DNA of 35,762 nt from an uncultured Eubacteriales bacterium (GTDB lineage: Bacteria; Bacillota; Clostridia; Oscillospirales; CAG-272), in NCBI GenBank assembly GCA_934447715.1, contig CAKSER010000015.1:1-35762 (forward strand). The letters run 5' to 3'. Positions within the stretch are counted from its first letter, which is position 1. Each line of letters starts with the position of its first letter. Below the pieces are notes generated by a model. The model did no database searches and was not told the origin of the DNA. It was given only the letters and a program-made list of their open reading frames with translations. This document shows, piece after piece, positions 26,533-34,410 of this stretch. A program made the position numbers and the translations under genes.

Positions 26533-27178
26533 TATTTTCGTAAAGGAATTAAAGCTTGCTGCATCCTTTCTGTCCTATCTTTTTATTGTCTTCGGTTTGA
26601 TGTTTTTGGTTCCGGGATATCCTGTTCTCTGCAGCGTGTTTTTTGTTACGCTCGGAATATTCCAGAGCTTTCAAAGCGCAAGAGAGACAAACGATATACT
26701 CTTTTCGGTGCTGCTTCCGGTTGCAAAAAAGGATGTTGTAAGAGGCAAATATGCATTTGTCTGCTTTATAGAGCTCTGCAGCCTGATCCTGATGGGAATC
26801 TGCGTCCTGTTTAGAATGACGCTGCTTGCGGACTCTGCCGTATACAGATCAAACGCACTGATGAACGTAAACTGCTTTGCACTTTGCATGGCGTTTGTTA
26901 TCTTCGGCATTTTTAATTCTGTATTTGTCGGCGGATTTTTTAAGACTGCCTATAAATTCAGCCGTCCGTTTGTTTCATATATCGTAATCGCGTTTCTTTT
27001 GATCGGATTATCCGAAGCGCTTTATCATTTTCCGGGACTTGAAGCGTTAAACGCATTCGGAACCGATCATCTTTTGCTGCAGCTTCTTCTGCTGCTTTCC
27101 GGAATAGTATTCTATGCTTTTTCTACGCTGCTTTCCTGCAGGAATGCATGTAATAATTTTGATAAAATCGATTTATAA
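26525..27178 (+). CDS. ABC-2-type permease (exporter membrane subunit)
   Basis: A 217-residue membrane protein with about six helices in the pattern of small ABC-2 permeases: two helices, then the cytoplasmic loop SARETNDILFSVLLPVAKKDVVRGKY, which is the hallmark of this group (LPV/LPIxKxxIVxxKY), then four more helices. It should form a homodimeric channel driven by the adjacent ATPase. The ATG at 26525 lies inside the end of the ATPase gene, with AAGGGG 8 nt upstream, so the two are coupled. Confidence 0.88.
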   Translation: MNNIFVKELKLAASFLSYLFIVFGLMFLVPGYPVLCSVFFVTLGIFQSFQSARETNDILFSVLLPVAKKDVVRGKYAFVCFIELCSLILMGICVLFRMTLLADSAVYRSNALMNVNCFALCMAFVIFGIFNSVFVGGFFKTAYKFSRPFVSYIVIAFLLIGLSEALYHFPGLEALNAFGTDHLLLQLLLLLSGIVFYAFSTLLSCRNACNNFDKIDL

Positions 27179-27216
27179 GACAATTCGGGATAAATTTAAA
27201 AAATGCGGAGGATTCT

Positions 27217-27651
27217 ATGCTTAAAGAAAATCTGATTATGCTTCGGAACATTCACGGGTACTCACAGGAGGAGATCGCCCAAAAAATCGGTATTTCCCGT
27301 CAGGCATATGCCAAATGGGAGACGGGAGCGACCGTTCCGGATATAGAAAAATGCAGTGCGCTTGCATCGGTTTACGAAGTAAGCCTTGACAGCCTTATAA
27401 AGACAGAAACAGCAGCCGGAATCGGAAGGATTCCGCCGGCACCGAAGGGGAAAAGCATCTGGGGCTCGGTAATTATAAGCGACCGCGGACAGATAGTGAT
27501 TCCGAAGGGCGCAAGAGACAAATACGGTCTTGAGGGCGGCGACCGCCTTATAGTTCTCGGGGATGAGGAAGGAATTGCGCTGATCCCTGCAGAGAAATTC
27601 GAAGAAAACATGAAAAAGGCAATGGAATATGCCTCGCAGATATTAAATTGA
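27217..27651 (+). CDS. XRE-type helix-turn-helix and AbrB/MazE-type hybrid regulator
   Basis: A 144-residue DNA-binding protein with two different DNA-binding folds. Residues 5-58 are an XRE/Cro helix-turn-helix (LRNIHGYSQEEIAQKIGISRQAYAKWETG-type, broken here by standard loop positions). Residues about 80-125 are a swapped-hairpin AbrB/MazE domain (ISDRGQIVIPKGARDKYGLEGGDRLIVLGDEEGIALIP). Such hybrids are common next to ABC exporters in Clostridia. As the last gene of the exporter operon it probably autoregulates it through the palindromes at 25742-25759; this is inference. GGAGG is 5 nt before ATG. Confidence 0.88.
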   Translation: MLKENLIMLRNIHGYSQEEIAQKIGISRQAYAKWETGATVPDIEKCSALASVYEVSLDSLIKTETAAGIGRIPPAPKGKSIWGSVIISDRGQIVIPKGARDKYGLEGGDRLIVLGDEEGIALIPAEKFEENMKKAMEYASQILN

Positions 27652-27666
27652 TATTCTAATAAAATT

Positions 27667-27705
27667 CAGAGGGTGTGCAGCAGTTTGCATACCCTCTGTT
27701 TTATT
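27667..27705 (+). terminator. Terminator of the exporter operon
   Basis: CAGAGGGTGTGCA pairs with TGCATACCCTCTG over a short loop, followed by TTTTATTT. Confidence 0.88.
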
Positions 27706-27726
27706 TGCATCTTTAGGTATGGAAAT

Positions 27727-27766
27727 AAAAAAGCAGAACAATCATGAAAGACTGTACTGCTTTTTA
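27727..27766 (-). terminator. Terminator after the GNAT gene
   Basis: On the minus strand AAAAAGCAG-TACAGTC pairs with GATTGTT-CTGCTTTTT, followed by TATTT. Confidence 0.8.
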
Positions 27767-27773
27767 TTAAAAA

Positions 27774-28361
27774 TCATTTTTGCTTCGCTGCGGCATAGCA
27801 AATGACCGGAGGCTGATTTTCCTTATGCTCGGAAATTATCTTTTCCATCCAGATCATGTTATACCATCTGCCGAACTTGTAGCCGCACTTATGAAATTCT
27901 CCGACCGTATTAAACCCGAAATGCCTGTGAAAATTCGCGCTGTTTGCCGTCAGATATTCATCTTCATGTTCGGGATAGCCGATGCAGGCATACATGTTAA
28001 GAATTCCCATGTCCTTAAGCGCCTTTTCAAGCGCCTCGTAAAGAATCCTGCCCATACCGCATTTCAGGCAGTTTGGATCGAGATATACAGTCGTTTCGCA
28101 CGACCAGTCATATGCTGCCCTTTTAACGAATGCCCCTGCATATGCATAGCCCTTGATTACGCTGTTTTTGAGGATCACAAGATACGGGAATTTCCTGATT
28201 GTATTTTCCATCCGCTTCTTAAGTTCCTCAAGGCTCGGCGTGGTGTATTCAAATGTAATAGCCGTGTTTTTGACGTAGTAATCATATATTTTAAGAATAG
28301 CCTCTGCGTCGGTCAGTGCTGCGTCGCGAATCTCAATTATGTCACTATTTGCTTCCTTCAT
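27774..28361 (-). CDS. GNAT N-acetyltransferase, phosphinothricin-acetyltransferase-like
   Basis: A 195-residue acetyl-CoA-dependent acetyltransferase. Seen: IEIRDAALTDAEAILKIYDYYV at the N-terminus, then the Pat-type segment TAITFEYTTPSLEE, GYAYAGAF, YDWSCETTVYLDP, the acetyl-CoA loop CGMGRILYEAL (usually Q/R-x-x-G-x-G), and HRHFGFNTVGEFHKCGYKFGRWYNMIWMEK, which is distinctive for phosphinothricin/methionine-sulfoximine acetyltransferases. Native targets in gut bacteria are usually unknown amino-acid analogues. AGAGGT is about 6 nt before ATG. It is monocistronic with a strong terminator. Confidence 0.9.
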   Translation of the reverse strand: MKEANSDIIEIRDAALTDAEAILKIYDYYVKNTAITFEYTTPSLEELKKRMENTIRKFPYLVILKNSVIKGYAYAGAFVKRAAYDWSCETTVYLDPNCLKCGMGRILYEALEKALKDMGILNMYACIGYPEHEDEYLTANSANFHRHFGFNTVGEFHKCGYKFGRWYNMIWMEKIISEHKENQPPVICYAAAKQK

Positions 28362-28417
28362 ATAACTACCTCTTGCTGCTCATGCCGGCTTTAATTATGT
28401 CCTGAGTTTTGAATATA

Positions 28418-28457
28418 ACAAAAACCCACCGCAATTCTATAAAAATTACGGTGGATT
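28418..28457 (-). terminator. Terminator after tRNA-Ser
   Basis: On the minus strand AAATCCACCGTAATT pairs with AATTGCGGTGGGTTT (with G-U pairs), followed by TTTTTGTT; it starts 6 nt after the tRNA. Confidence 0.85.
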
Positions 28458-28462
28458 TGTCT

Positions 28463-28549
28463 CGGAGCAGGAGAGATTTGAACTCTCGCGCCAGTTGCCC
28501 GACCTACACCCTTAGCAGGGGCGCCTCTTCACCACTTGAGTACTACTCC
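28463..28549 (-). tRNA. tRNA-Ser (anticodon GCU)
   Basis: An 87-nt class II tRNA on the minus strand. The acceptor stem GGAGTAG/CTGCTCC closes with one G-U and discriminator G. The anticodon loop CTGCTAA gives GCU (decoding AGC/AGU), a long variable arm is present, and the T loop is GTTCAAATC-like. CCA is not encoded. It has its own promoter and terminator. Confidence 0.95.
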
Positions 28550-28569
28550 GTATCAAGGTGACTTCATGA

Positions 28570-28598
28570 ATTATATCACAGTATCGCCGTTTTGGCAA
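28570..28598 (-). promoter_or_regulatory. Promoter for tRNA-Ser
   Basis: Minus-strand -35 TTGCCA (28598-28593), 17 bp, -10 TATAAT (28575-28570). Nothing else is seen up to mntP at 28714. Confidence 0.72.
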
Positions 28599-28713
28599 TA
28601 CCAAATATTATTAATTTTTTGTGAACAACAAATATTGCCAAAGAAAAGCGCTTCCCCACTCAGAGAAAAACGATATGGACATACCGAAAAAGCTCTTTAA
28701 TTTAAACTCACTC

Positions 28714-29271
28714 CTATAGTATGCCAAGGTGCTCAAGCAGTATTTTTACCGCCATCAGTATCAGAATAATTCCTCCGGCAAGCTCTGCCTTTGATTTGAA
28801 TTTTTTGCCGAACAGCCTGCCGAGCCTTACTCCGACAAGAGACAAGATAAATGTTATAATACCGATCACCGCCGACGAAACAAAAATCGAGCAGCCGACA
28901 AGGGCAAAAGTAATTCCGACGGCAAGAGCATCAATACTCGTCGCAATCGCCATAACAAGCATCGTTTTAAACGAAACATCAGGCTTATATTCCTCAAACG
29001 GCGAAAAGCTTTCCTTGATCATGTTAAAACCGATTAAAGAAAGCAGTGCAAAAGCTACCCAGTGATCGAATTCCTTTATGTATTCGCAAAATGAACATCC
29101 GAGATAGTATCCGATAATCGGCATAAGAGCCTGAAACACCCCGAACCAAAGACCGACCGTAATTTCGTTTTTTAAACACGATTTCTTCATCGAGGCGCCC
29201 TTGCAGACAGCAACGGCAAGCGCGTCCATCGAAAGCCCCACGGCAATAATCAGCAGTTCCTTAGCTCCCAT
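28714..29271 (-). CDS. mntP: Manganese efflux pump MntP
   Basis: A 185-residue membrane protein with six helices that exports Mn2+. Two internal repeats of the family carry the metal-site aspartates: GLSMDALAVAVCKGA (residues 12-26) and ATSIDALAVGITFAL (about 109-123). An aromatic-rich middle loop and C-terminal GGIILILMAVKILLEHLGI complete it. Length matches MntP (about 185-190). I looked for the Mn-sensing yybP-ykoY riboswitch, which controls many mntP genes, but its conserved pieces are absent in the short upstream region. AAAGGA is 8 nt before ATG. Confidence 0.94.
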   Translation of the reverse strand: MGAKELLIIAVGLSMDALAVAVCKGASMKKSCLKNEITVGLWFGVFQALMPIIGYYLGCSFCEYIKEFDHWVAFALLSLIGFNMIKESFSPFEEYKPDVSFKTMLVMAIATSIDALAVGITFALVGCSIFVSSAVIGIITFILSLVGVRLGRLFGKKFKSKAELAGGIILILMAVKILLEHLGIL

Positions 29272-29338
29272 AAAACCCGTCCTTTTTCGATAATTTATAA
29301 CAAAAGCAGCAAATAATTAAATGATTAAAATAAAGGTC

Positions 29339-29367
29339 TTGACAAATAGCAATCACGATGATAAAAT
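29339..29367 (+). promoter_or_regulatory. Promoter for the TPP riboswitch-thiT unit
   Basis: Perfect -35 TTGACA (29339-29344), 17 bp, -10 TAAAAT (29362-29367), about 20 bp before the riboswitch. Confidence 0.8.
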
Positions 29368-29386
29368 ATCCCTCGTAAAAAGCATA

Positions 29387-29464
29387 ACAGGGGCGCCTTT
29401 GCGGCTGAGATACGGTTTTCCGTTGTCCCTTTAACCTGATATGGGTAATGCCAACGTAGGGAGT
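29387..29464 (+). ncRNA. TPP riboswitch (THI element)
   Basis: The conserved pieces occur in order: ACAGGGGCGCC, GCTGAGATA (the pyrimidine-sensing GCUGAGA), CCCTTTAACCTGATATGG (ACCUGAU helix) and GTAATGCCAACGTAGGGA. It senses thiamine pyrophosphate and lies just upstream of thiT. Confidence 0.95.
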
Positions 29465-29512
29465 TTATGTTCATCGGCTATGCCGATGCATTTTCGACGT
29501 ATTAATCGTTTT

Positions 29513-29546
29513 GACCGTTGGCTTTAAAAACCGGCGGCTTTTTTAT
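29513..29546 (+). terminator. Terminator forming the expression platform of the TPP riboswitch
   Basis: CCGTTGG (29515-29521) pairs with CCGGCGG (29531-29537), two G-U included, followed by TTTTTT. It lies between the aptamer and thiT, so ligand binding would stop transcription. A further short hairpin CATCGGC/GCCGATG lies between them. Confidence 0.8.
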
Positions 29547-29599
29547 TTCAGAATGTGTTATGCTTTCAGATTTTATTTTATGAAAGGCAGTGGTTCTTT

Positions 29600-30181
29600 A
29601 TGAAAAACAAAAAAACACAGGCACTGGTTGTCAGTGCGGTACTCGTTGCGCTTTCGACCGTTTTGTCGATGGTAAAGCTGTATGAGGCTCCGCTCGGAGG
29701 CTCGATTACGCTTTTAAGCATGCTTCCTATCTGCATCGTATCTATTCGGTACGGCGTAAAATGGGGACTTGCAAGCTCGTTTGTATACAGCCTGTTCCAG
29801 CTCTTTTTGAGCCTCGGAGAGGTTCTTACCTGGGGACTTACTCCCGGAATCCTTGTCGGCTGCATCATTTTTGACTATATTCTGGCTTATACCGTTATCG
29901 GACTCGCCGGAATCTTCCGCAACAAGGGAACAGGCGGAGTCATCGGCGGAATTACCCTTGCGCTGGTTCTGCGCTTTGTTTCTCACTTTATTTCCGGCTA
30001 TGTATTCTTTGCAAAGCTTGATCAGTGGGAGCTTTTCGGAACAGTATTCGAAAACAAGCCGGTTCTCTACTCGATTGCATATAACGGTCTTTACATGCTC
30101 CCCGAGCTTGTCTTAACCGTAATTGCGGCAGTGATTCTCTGCCAGATCAAGGGAACAAGAAAGCTTCTCCTCGAAGACTGA
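29600..30181 (+). CDS. thiT: Thiamine-specific ECF transporter substrate-binding component
   Basis: A 193-residue membrane protein with six helices matching ThiT, the S component that binds thiamine and works with a shared ECF module (EcfA, EcfA', EcfT) encoded elsewhere. The N-terminal helix has the ALVVSAVLVALSTVLSMVK pattern that contacts EcfT; LSLGEVLTWGLTPG and FVSHFISGYVFFA contain the aromatic residues expected in the thiamine pocket. The assignment is reinforced by the TPP riboswitch upstream. I place the start at ATG 29600 although its Shine-Dalgarno (AAAGG about 12 nt away) is weak; an ATG at 29555 has none. Confidence 0.94.
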   Translation: MKNKKTQALVVSAVLVALSTVLSMVKLYEAPLGGSITLLSMLPICIVSIRYGVKWGLASSFVYSLFQLFLSLGEVLTWGLTPGILVGCIIFDYILAYTVIGLAGIFRNKGTGGVIGGITLALVLRFVSHFISGYVFFAKLDQWELFGTVFENKPVLYSIAYNGLYMLPELVLTVIAAVILCQIKGTRKLLLED

Positions 30182-30276
30182 TTTCAATATAAAACCTAAA
30201 TATTGCGGATTTTCGCATTTTTTTGCATAAGAAATAGAAATCTGCTGTATTTAACATCAAATTAACAGAAAACCTG

Positions 30277-30305
30277 TTGAATATCCTCGCTATTTTATGT
30301 ATAAT
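30277..30305 (+). promoter_or_regulatory. Promoter for the band-7 protein gene
   Basis: -35 TTGAAT (30277-30282), 17 bp, perfect -10 TATAAT (30300-30305). The -10 overlaps the first arm of a perfect inverted repeat. Confidence 0.75.
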
Positions 30306-30341
30306 ATGGTTCAGTGTAAAATCTGAACCATATTATTTTTT
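30303..30341 (+). terminator. Inverted repeat over the start site; also a terminator for thiT read-through
   Basis: AATATGGTTCAG (30303-30314) is perfectly complementary to CTGAACCATATT (30323-30334), loop 8 nt, followed by ATTTTTTAT. For transcripts arriving from thiT this is a good intrinsic terminator. For the local promoter, transcription starts inside the first arm, so it may act as an operator instead. Confidence 0.7.
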
Positions 30342-30372
30342 ATATTTTATAGGAGAGTAAGGAGAATTTAAA

Positions 30373-31254
30373 ATGAAAAAATCCGTCAAGACTCTGATAA
30401 TAATAGCTGTCATTGTAGTTGCTGCCCTGATTTTGGTTGTCAACTGCTTTGCATCGATTCCGACAGGACACACAGGGGTAATCACAACCTTCGGCAAGGT
30501 AGAAGACAAGGTCTTAGCAGAAGGAATTCACTTTAAAATGCCGTGGCAGAAGGTTATAAACATGGATAACCGCACGCAGAGAGGTACCGTAACCACAGAC
30601 GCATTTTCAAGCGATATTCAGCAGGTTGATGTCGTCTGCACAATAAACTATAACGTCAACAGAAGCCAGGCGCAGAATCTTTATAAGAATGTCGGCGCAT
30701 ACTACTATGACACCGTAATGCTCCCTAGATTCCACGAATCGATTAAGGCAATATTCTCGCAGTATACCGCAGAGAACCTCATTTCCGAGCGTCAGACTCT
30801 TTCGGATCAGATTCTTGAGATTATTACCGGAGAGATGTCGGAATACGGAATTGTTGTAAGCTCGGTTTCGATCGAGGATCTTGACTTTACCGATGTATTT
30901 ACCGATGCCGTTGAGGCAAAGCAGGTTGCAGAGCAGGCAAAGCTCCAGGCAAAAATCGAGCAGGAGCAGAAAACAATCGAGGAAAAGGCAACCGCCGAAA
31001 GAAAGACAATCGCAGCCGATGCAGAGGCAAATGTTAAGAAGATAAATGCAGATGCAGCGGCATATGCTACAAAGGTTCAGGCAGAGGCTGAAGCTGAAGC
31101 AAACAATAAGATTTCGGATTCGATGACAGATGCGCTTCTGAAATATCTTGAAATAAAACAGTGGAACGGAATCCTTCCCGAAATTTATTCCGGAGACGGC
31201 GGAATTCTTCCGATAATCAGACAGGCAATCTCCGACAAGACAGAAAACAACTGA
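30373..31254 (+). CDS. Band-7/SPFH (prohibitin/HflC-like) membrane protein
   Basis: A 293-residue protein with one N-terminal transmembrane helix (about 8-27) and a prohibitin/SPFH domain (about 28-190: IPTGHTGVITTFGKVE, GIHFKMPW, then the VSIEDLDFTDVF end). A long Ala/Glu/Lys-rich helix (about 195-255) with the AEQAK and AEAEA runs follows, as in HflC and prohibitin proteins that form ring-like membrane assemblies. In other bacteria these organise membrane domains and control FtsH proteolysis; no ftsH is near. A GGAG-like site (AAGGAGA) lies upstream of ATG. Downstream is a terminator hairpin and then the MutS-like pair. Confidence 0.9.
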   Translation: MKKSVKTLIIIAVIVVAALILVVNCFASIPTGHTGVITTFGKVEDKVLAEGIHFKMPWQKVINMDNRTQRGTVTTDAFSSDIQQVDVVCTINYNVNRSQAQNLYKNVGAYYYDTVMLPRFHESIKAIFSQYTAENLISERQTLSDQILEIITGEMSEYGIVVSSVSIEDLDFTDVFTDAVEAKQVAEQAKLQAKIEQEQKTIEEKATAERKTIAADAEANVKKINADAAAYATKVQAEAEAEANNKISDSMTDALLKYLEIKQWNGILPEIYSGDGGILPIIRQAISDKTENN

Positions 31255-31268
31255 TCTGACAACTCACA

Positions 31269-31302
31269 GCCGGGAGATTGGATCTCCCGGCGCAAATTTT
31301 TT
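31269..31302 (+). terminator. Terminator between the band-7 gene and the MutS-like pair
   Basis: GCCGGGAGAT (31269-31278) pairs perfectly with ATCTCCCGGC (31282-31291) over a TGG loop, followed after 5 nt by TTTTTT. No separate promoter is seen before the next gene at 31319, so partial read-through is probably how it is transcribed. Confidence 0.8.
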
Positions 31303-31318
31303 GAAAGGCAATTTTTTG

Positions 31319-32779
31319 ATGGAATATCCAAGTCTTTTGTATTTTAAATCAACAGACCTGCCGAAAATTGACATCTCGGTTTTCGAGGATCTTCAGCTTT
31401 TGAATTTTACAAAGCGCCGCTTTACGGAAGCGGTGCTTCAGCCTTGCGACAAGGAAAACGCCTCCTGCCGTGAGGAAATTTTTAGAATGCTTGAAAGAGA
31501 GGATTTCAAAGCCACGCTAAAGGAGCTTTACGAGAACGCAAAAGAGCTCTGCACTCTTGACAGCCTGCTTGAAAAGGCGAGATGTGAGCTTGAAGCAGCC
31601 GTTATCTTTTCTTCTCTTCTTTCTTCGCTTATCGACTTTGCAGAAAAGTCGGCAAAAATCCGTGACGGAGAGCTTTTTAAAAGATTTTCCTCGTTTTTTT
31701 CAGACTTTCTCTCTTCCCTTCCGGATGGGCTTAAAAATGAGCTTGAGAATCTGAAAAAGCTCTTTTCTGATTTCGAAAAAACGTCCTTTTCAAAATCCGG
31801 CGAGGAGCTTAAGCTGTTGTCAAAGGAAAGCGTTCCTTATATTTCAAGGCTTGACAAATGCAAGACAAAGCTCGGGCTTGATGTTGATCTTTCCTTTAAA
31901 ATCGATTCAAAGCAGCTTGCGTCCTCGATTATTGACGGATATAAAAAGCTGTATAAGGATCAGGCAGAGGCGTTTATCGGCTTTTACGGCAAGTATAAGC
32001 TGCTGTATGACAGAGCTGTGACAAAATATGAAACAGAGCTTGGCTTTTATCTTTCGTTTGCTTCGTTTTTTGAAAAAATCAGGTCATTTAATATTCCGCT
32101 CGTCTGCCCGAAAAGAACAGATGAGTATGAAATCAGTATAAAAAACGCGTATGACGTTTCGCTTATCAAAAAAGACGAAAGAAATATCGTGCCGAACGAT
32201 ATCGAGATGACCGAAAATGAGCCGTTTTTCTTCCTTACCGGCGCAAACGGAGGCGGAAAGACTACTTATCTTAGAACCGTCGGAATTGCTGTCGTTCTCT
32301 ATCTTCTCGGCTGCCCGCTTCCCTGTGATTCGGCTGAAATCGGAGGAATAAACAGAATTTTTACCCATTTTCCGCACGATGAGCGCTTCGACGGAACAGG
32401 AAGGTTTGTCGAGGAAAAAATAAGGGTCAATGATATCCTTTCGAAAGCCGAAAAGGGCTCTGTTATTCTTTTGAACGAAACATTTTCATCGACAAACGAG
32501 GAAAATGCCGTAAAATGCACATCCGAGCTTGCAAGAGAGATCAACAGGCGAGGCATATTCGGTCTTTATATAACTCATCAGCATGCAATAGAGGAAACCG
32601 AAATTCCGTATCTCAATGTTAAAATCGATACGGAGGATCAAAACAGAAGAACATATAAGGTTATAAGAAAAAGAGCAAACGACGGCTCGTTTGCCCTTGA
32701 TATTCTAAAAAAATATTCTCTTACAAAAGAGGCGCTTGAAAAACGGTTCAAAAAGGAAAGCGACGGTGAAGGTATATGA
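31319..32779 (+). CDS. MutS-like ATPase, first of a pair
   Basis: A 486-residue protein with the MutS-type ATPase domain at its C-terminus (about 285-480) and a helical region before it corresponding to the MutS lever/core. The mismatch-recognising N-terminal domain of true MutS is absent. Walker A is GANGGGKTT (308-316) where MutS has GPNMGGKST; the middle block is LLGCPLPCDSAEIGGINRIFTHFP; Walker B reads VILLNETFSST (from 382), with Asn in place of the MutS Asp before Glu; and YITHQHAIEE gives the switch His. Function is unknown; an ATP-driven clamp acting on DNA or another substrate is possible. GAAAGG is about 10 nt before ATG. It overlaps the next gene by 4 nt (ATGA). Confidence 0.85.
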   Translation: MEYPSLLYFKSTDLPKIDISVFEDLQLLNFTKRRFTEAVLQPCDKENASCREEIFRMLEREDFKATLKELYENAKELCTLDSLLEKARCELEAAVIFSSLLSSLIDFAEKSAKIRDGELFKRFSSFFSDFLSSLPDGLKNELENLKKLFSDFEKTSFSKSGEELKLLSKESVPYISRLDKCKTKLGLDVDLSFKIDSKQLASSIIDGYKKLYKDQAEAFIGFYGKYKLLYDRAVTKYETELGFYLSFASFFEKIRSFNIPLVCPKRTDEYEISIKNAYDVSLIKKDERNIVPNDIEMTENEPFFFLTGANGGGKTTYLRTVGIAVVLYLLGCPLPCDSAEIGGINRIFTHFPHDERFDGTGRFVEEKIRVNDILSKAEKGSVILLNETFSSTNEENAVKCTSELAREINRRGIFGLYITHQHAIEETEIPYLNVKIDTEDQNRRTYKVIRKRANDGSFALDILKKYSLTKEALEKRFKKESDGEGI

Positions 32780-34275
32780 AATTCAGTCTTTTATTTAAAA
32801 TCCCCGACGATGCCGTTCGCTCCGACATTATATACGATCTTTCGCTTGACCGGACGGTAAATGCATTTGCACCCGACAAAAGGCATGCCGATTACTTTCT
32901 CGATCTGCTCTCAAAGCCGTTAAGAAGTACCGACAACATAGCTTTCCGTCAGCAGATTTATTGTGATTTTGAAAGCAATCCGCAGCTTTTTGATGAGCTC
33001 AAGCTCCTTTTTACACGCTATGACAGAATTAAAAGCGACTGGCACGAGATGAAGCTCGGCTCGGCTCCTCAGGGCAGCAGCGCAAATCCCGAGGCGCTTC
33101 TCGAGCACACATATTCCTCTCTTAAAATTACCTCGATGTTTCCGAGCACGATAGCTAACTTTTTCTGCTCGATCGGGGACACTCTTTCAAAATACGAAAT
33201 CAAATCCGAGGGACTTTGCTCGATTCGCGACTGGTGCAGCGAAATGCGCAAAAACGAGGCTCTTGACGAAATTGTTTCTATTGCGCAGCTGTTCAGATAC
33301 CATTCTCCCGAGCACTACGACTTTGAAATGCTTGTAGAGATCGACAATACCTTCCGCGTAATAAACTGCGGTCTTACTGCAATTACCGAGCACAGCCAAA
33401 AAAAGGACAAAAACGCCTTTATAAAGCTTTTTAAGAAAAAGGAGTTACAATTAGGCAGCGTAAGCATACTTCAGGACGGAGATTCGCTTGAAAACGACTG
33501 CAGTTCGGACAGTATATTCCTTCTCTGTCAGTCGCTTAGCCAGATCGATCAGGCGCTTACAAGGATAACAAACGAAATATATGAGGCATTTTTCGGGCTT
33601 TCAAGAGAAATGATGTTTTACGAAACCGCTCTTGCCTGCTTTGAGATGGTAAACGATGCCGGCATCCCTCACTGCATTCCCGAAATGCTCCGGTGCGAAG
33701 CCGACACGCTGAATGCACACGAGCTGTACGATCTGCATCTCTGCTCGATCGGAAAAAATAAGGACAGCATTGTTCCAAACGACATTGAAATTTCCGAAAG
33801 CGACGGCGGAATGCTTGTAAAGGGCGCAACCGACAGCGGAAAAACCGTATTTTTGCGATCGGTAGGCTCTGCGCTGATCTTCGCCCAGGCAGGTCTGCCG
33901 GTTCCGTGTTCTGATGCATGCTTCAGCATTCGCCATGCGTTCTTTTCCCATTTTTCCTCGGCAGAAGAGGAATTCAAACCCGGAAGCACCGCAGGACGGT
34001 TTGAGGGAGAGGCCCAGCAGATTGCCGAGATTGTCGACTCGCTAGTACCCTATTCCTTTGTAATGCTGAACGAAACCTTCCAGACAACAAGCTACGGCGA
34101 AGGCACCGAGGGGATCTGCAATATAATCCGGATTCTGCCGTATATCAAAACGAAATATATATTTGTAACGCACCTCACCGGACTGTTTGATATCATGAAA
34201 AACGACAGCGTCGTTCTTGCAAGAACCGATACAGAGAAAAAATACAAGGTAATTCCGATAAACAAGCAGCAGTAA
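32776..34275 (+). CDS. MutS-like ATPase, second of a pair
   Basis: A 499-residue paralogue of the preceding protein with the same design: a helical region (1-330) and a MutS-type ATPase domain (about 330-495). Both proteins share VPNDIE just before the P-loop. Here Walker A is GATDSGKT (350-357), Walker B VMLNET (429-434) again with Asn for Asp, followed by TTSYGEGTEG, and FVTHLTG has the switch His. The lack of a Gly-rich P-loop and the changed Walker B suggest weak or regulatory ATP hydrolysis. Given that MutS ATPases work as dimers with composite sites, the pair probably forms a heterodimer. The gene overlaps the first by 4 nt and ends in a strong terminator. Confidence 0.85.
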   Translation: MKFSLLFKIPDDAVRSDIIYDLSLDRTVNAFAPDKRHADYFLDLLSKPLRSTDNIAFRQQIYCDFESNPQLFDELKLLFTRYDRIKSDWHEMKLGSAPQGSSANPEALLEHTYSSLKITSMFPSTIANFFCSIGDTLSKYEIKSEGLCSIRDWCSEMRKNEALDEIVSIAQLFRYHSPEHYDFEMLVEIDNTFRVINCGLTAITEHSQKKDKNAFIKLFKKKELQLGSVSILQDGDSLENDCSSDSIFLLCQSLSQIDQALTRITNEIYEAFFGLSREMMFYETALACFEMVNDAGIPHCIPEMLRCEADTLNAHELYDLHLCSIGKNKDSIVPNDIEISESDGGMLVKGATDSGKTVFLRSVGSALIFAQAGLPVPCSDACFSIRHAFFSHFSSAEEEFKPGSTAGRFEGEAQQIAEIVDSLVPYSFVMLNETFQTTSYGEGTEGICNIIRILPYIKTKYIFVTHLTGLFDIMKNDSVVLARTDTEKKYKVIPINKQQ

Positions 34276-34338
34276 TCGACTTTTGTTGATGCCGCAACGT
34301 ATACCGGACAGCAAGCATATTTTTATATTTTAGAAAAG

Positions 34339-34373
34339 AAAGCACACGACTTTTAATAGCCGTGTGCTTTTTT
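34339..34373. terminator. Bidirectional terminator between convergent genes
   Basis: AAAGCACACG (34339-34348) pairs with CGTGTGCTTT (34361-34370), followed by TTTT on the plus strand; the minus strand also has a T-rich tail. It serves the MutS-like pair and the convergent permease gene. Confidence 0.85.
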
Positions 34374-34410
34374 ATGCGAATTGATAAGAATTGATAAAAT
34401 TAATCAGGAA

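Noticed and set aside
29272..29338. Mn-sensing yybP-ykoY riboswitch for mntP
   Set aside because: The upstream region is short, AT-rich and lacks the conserved loops of that element.
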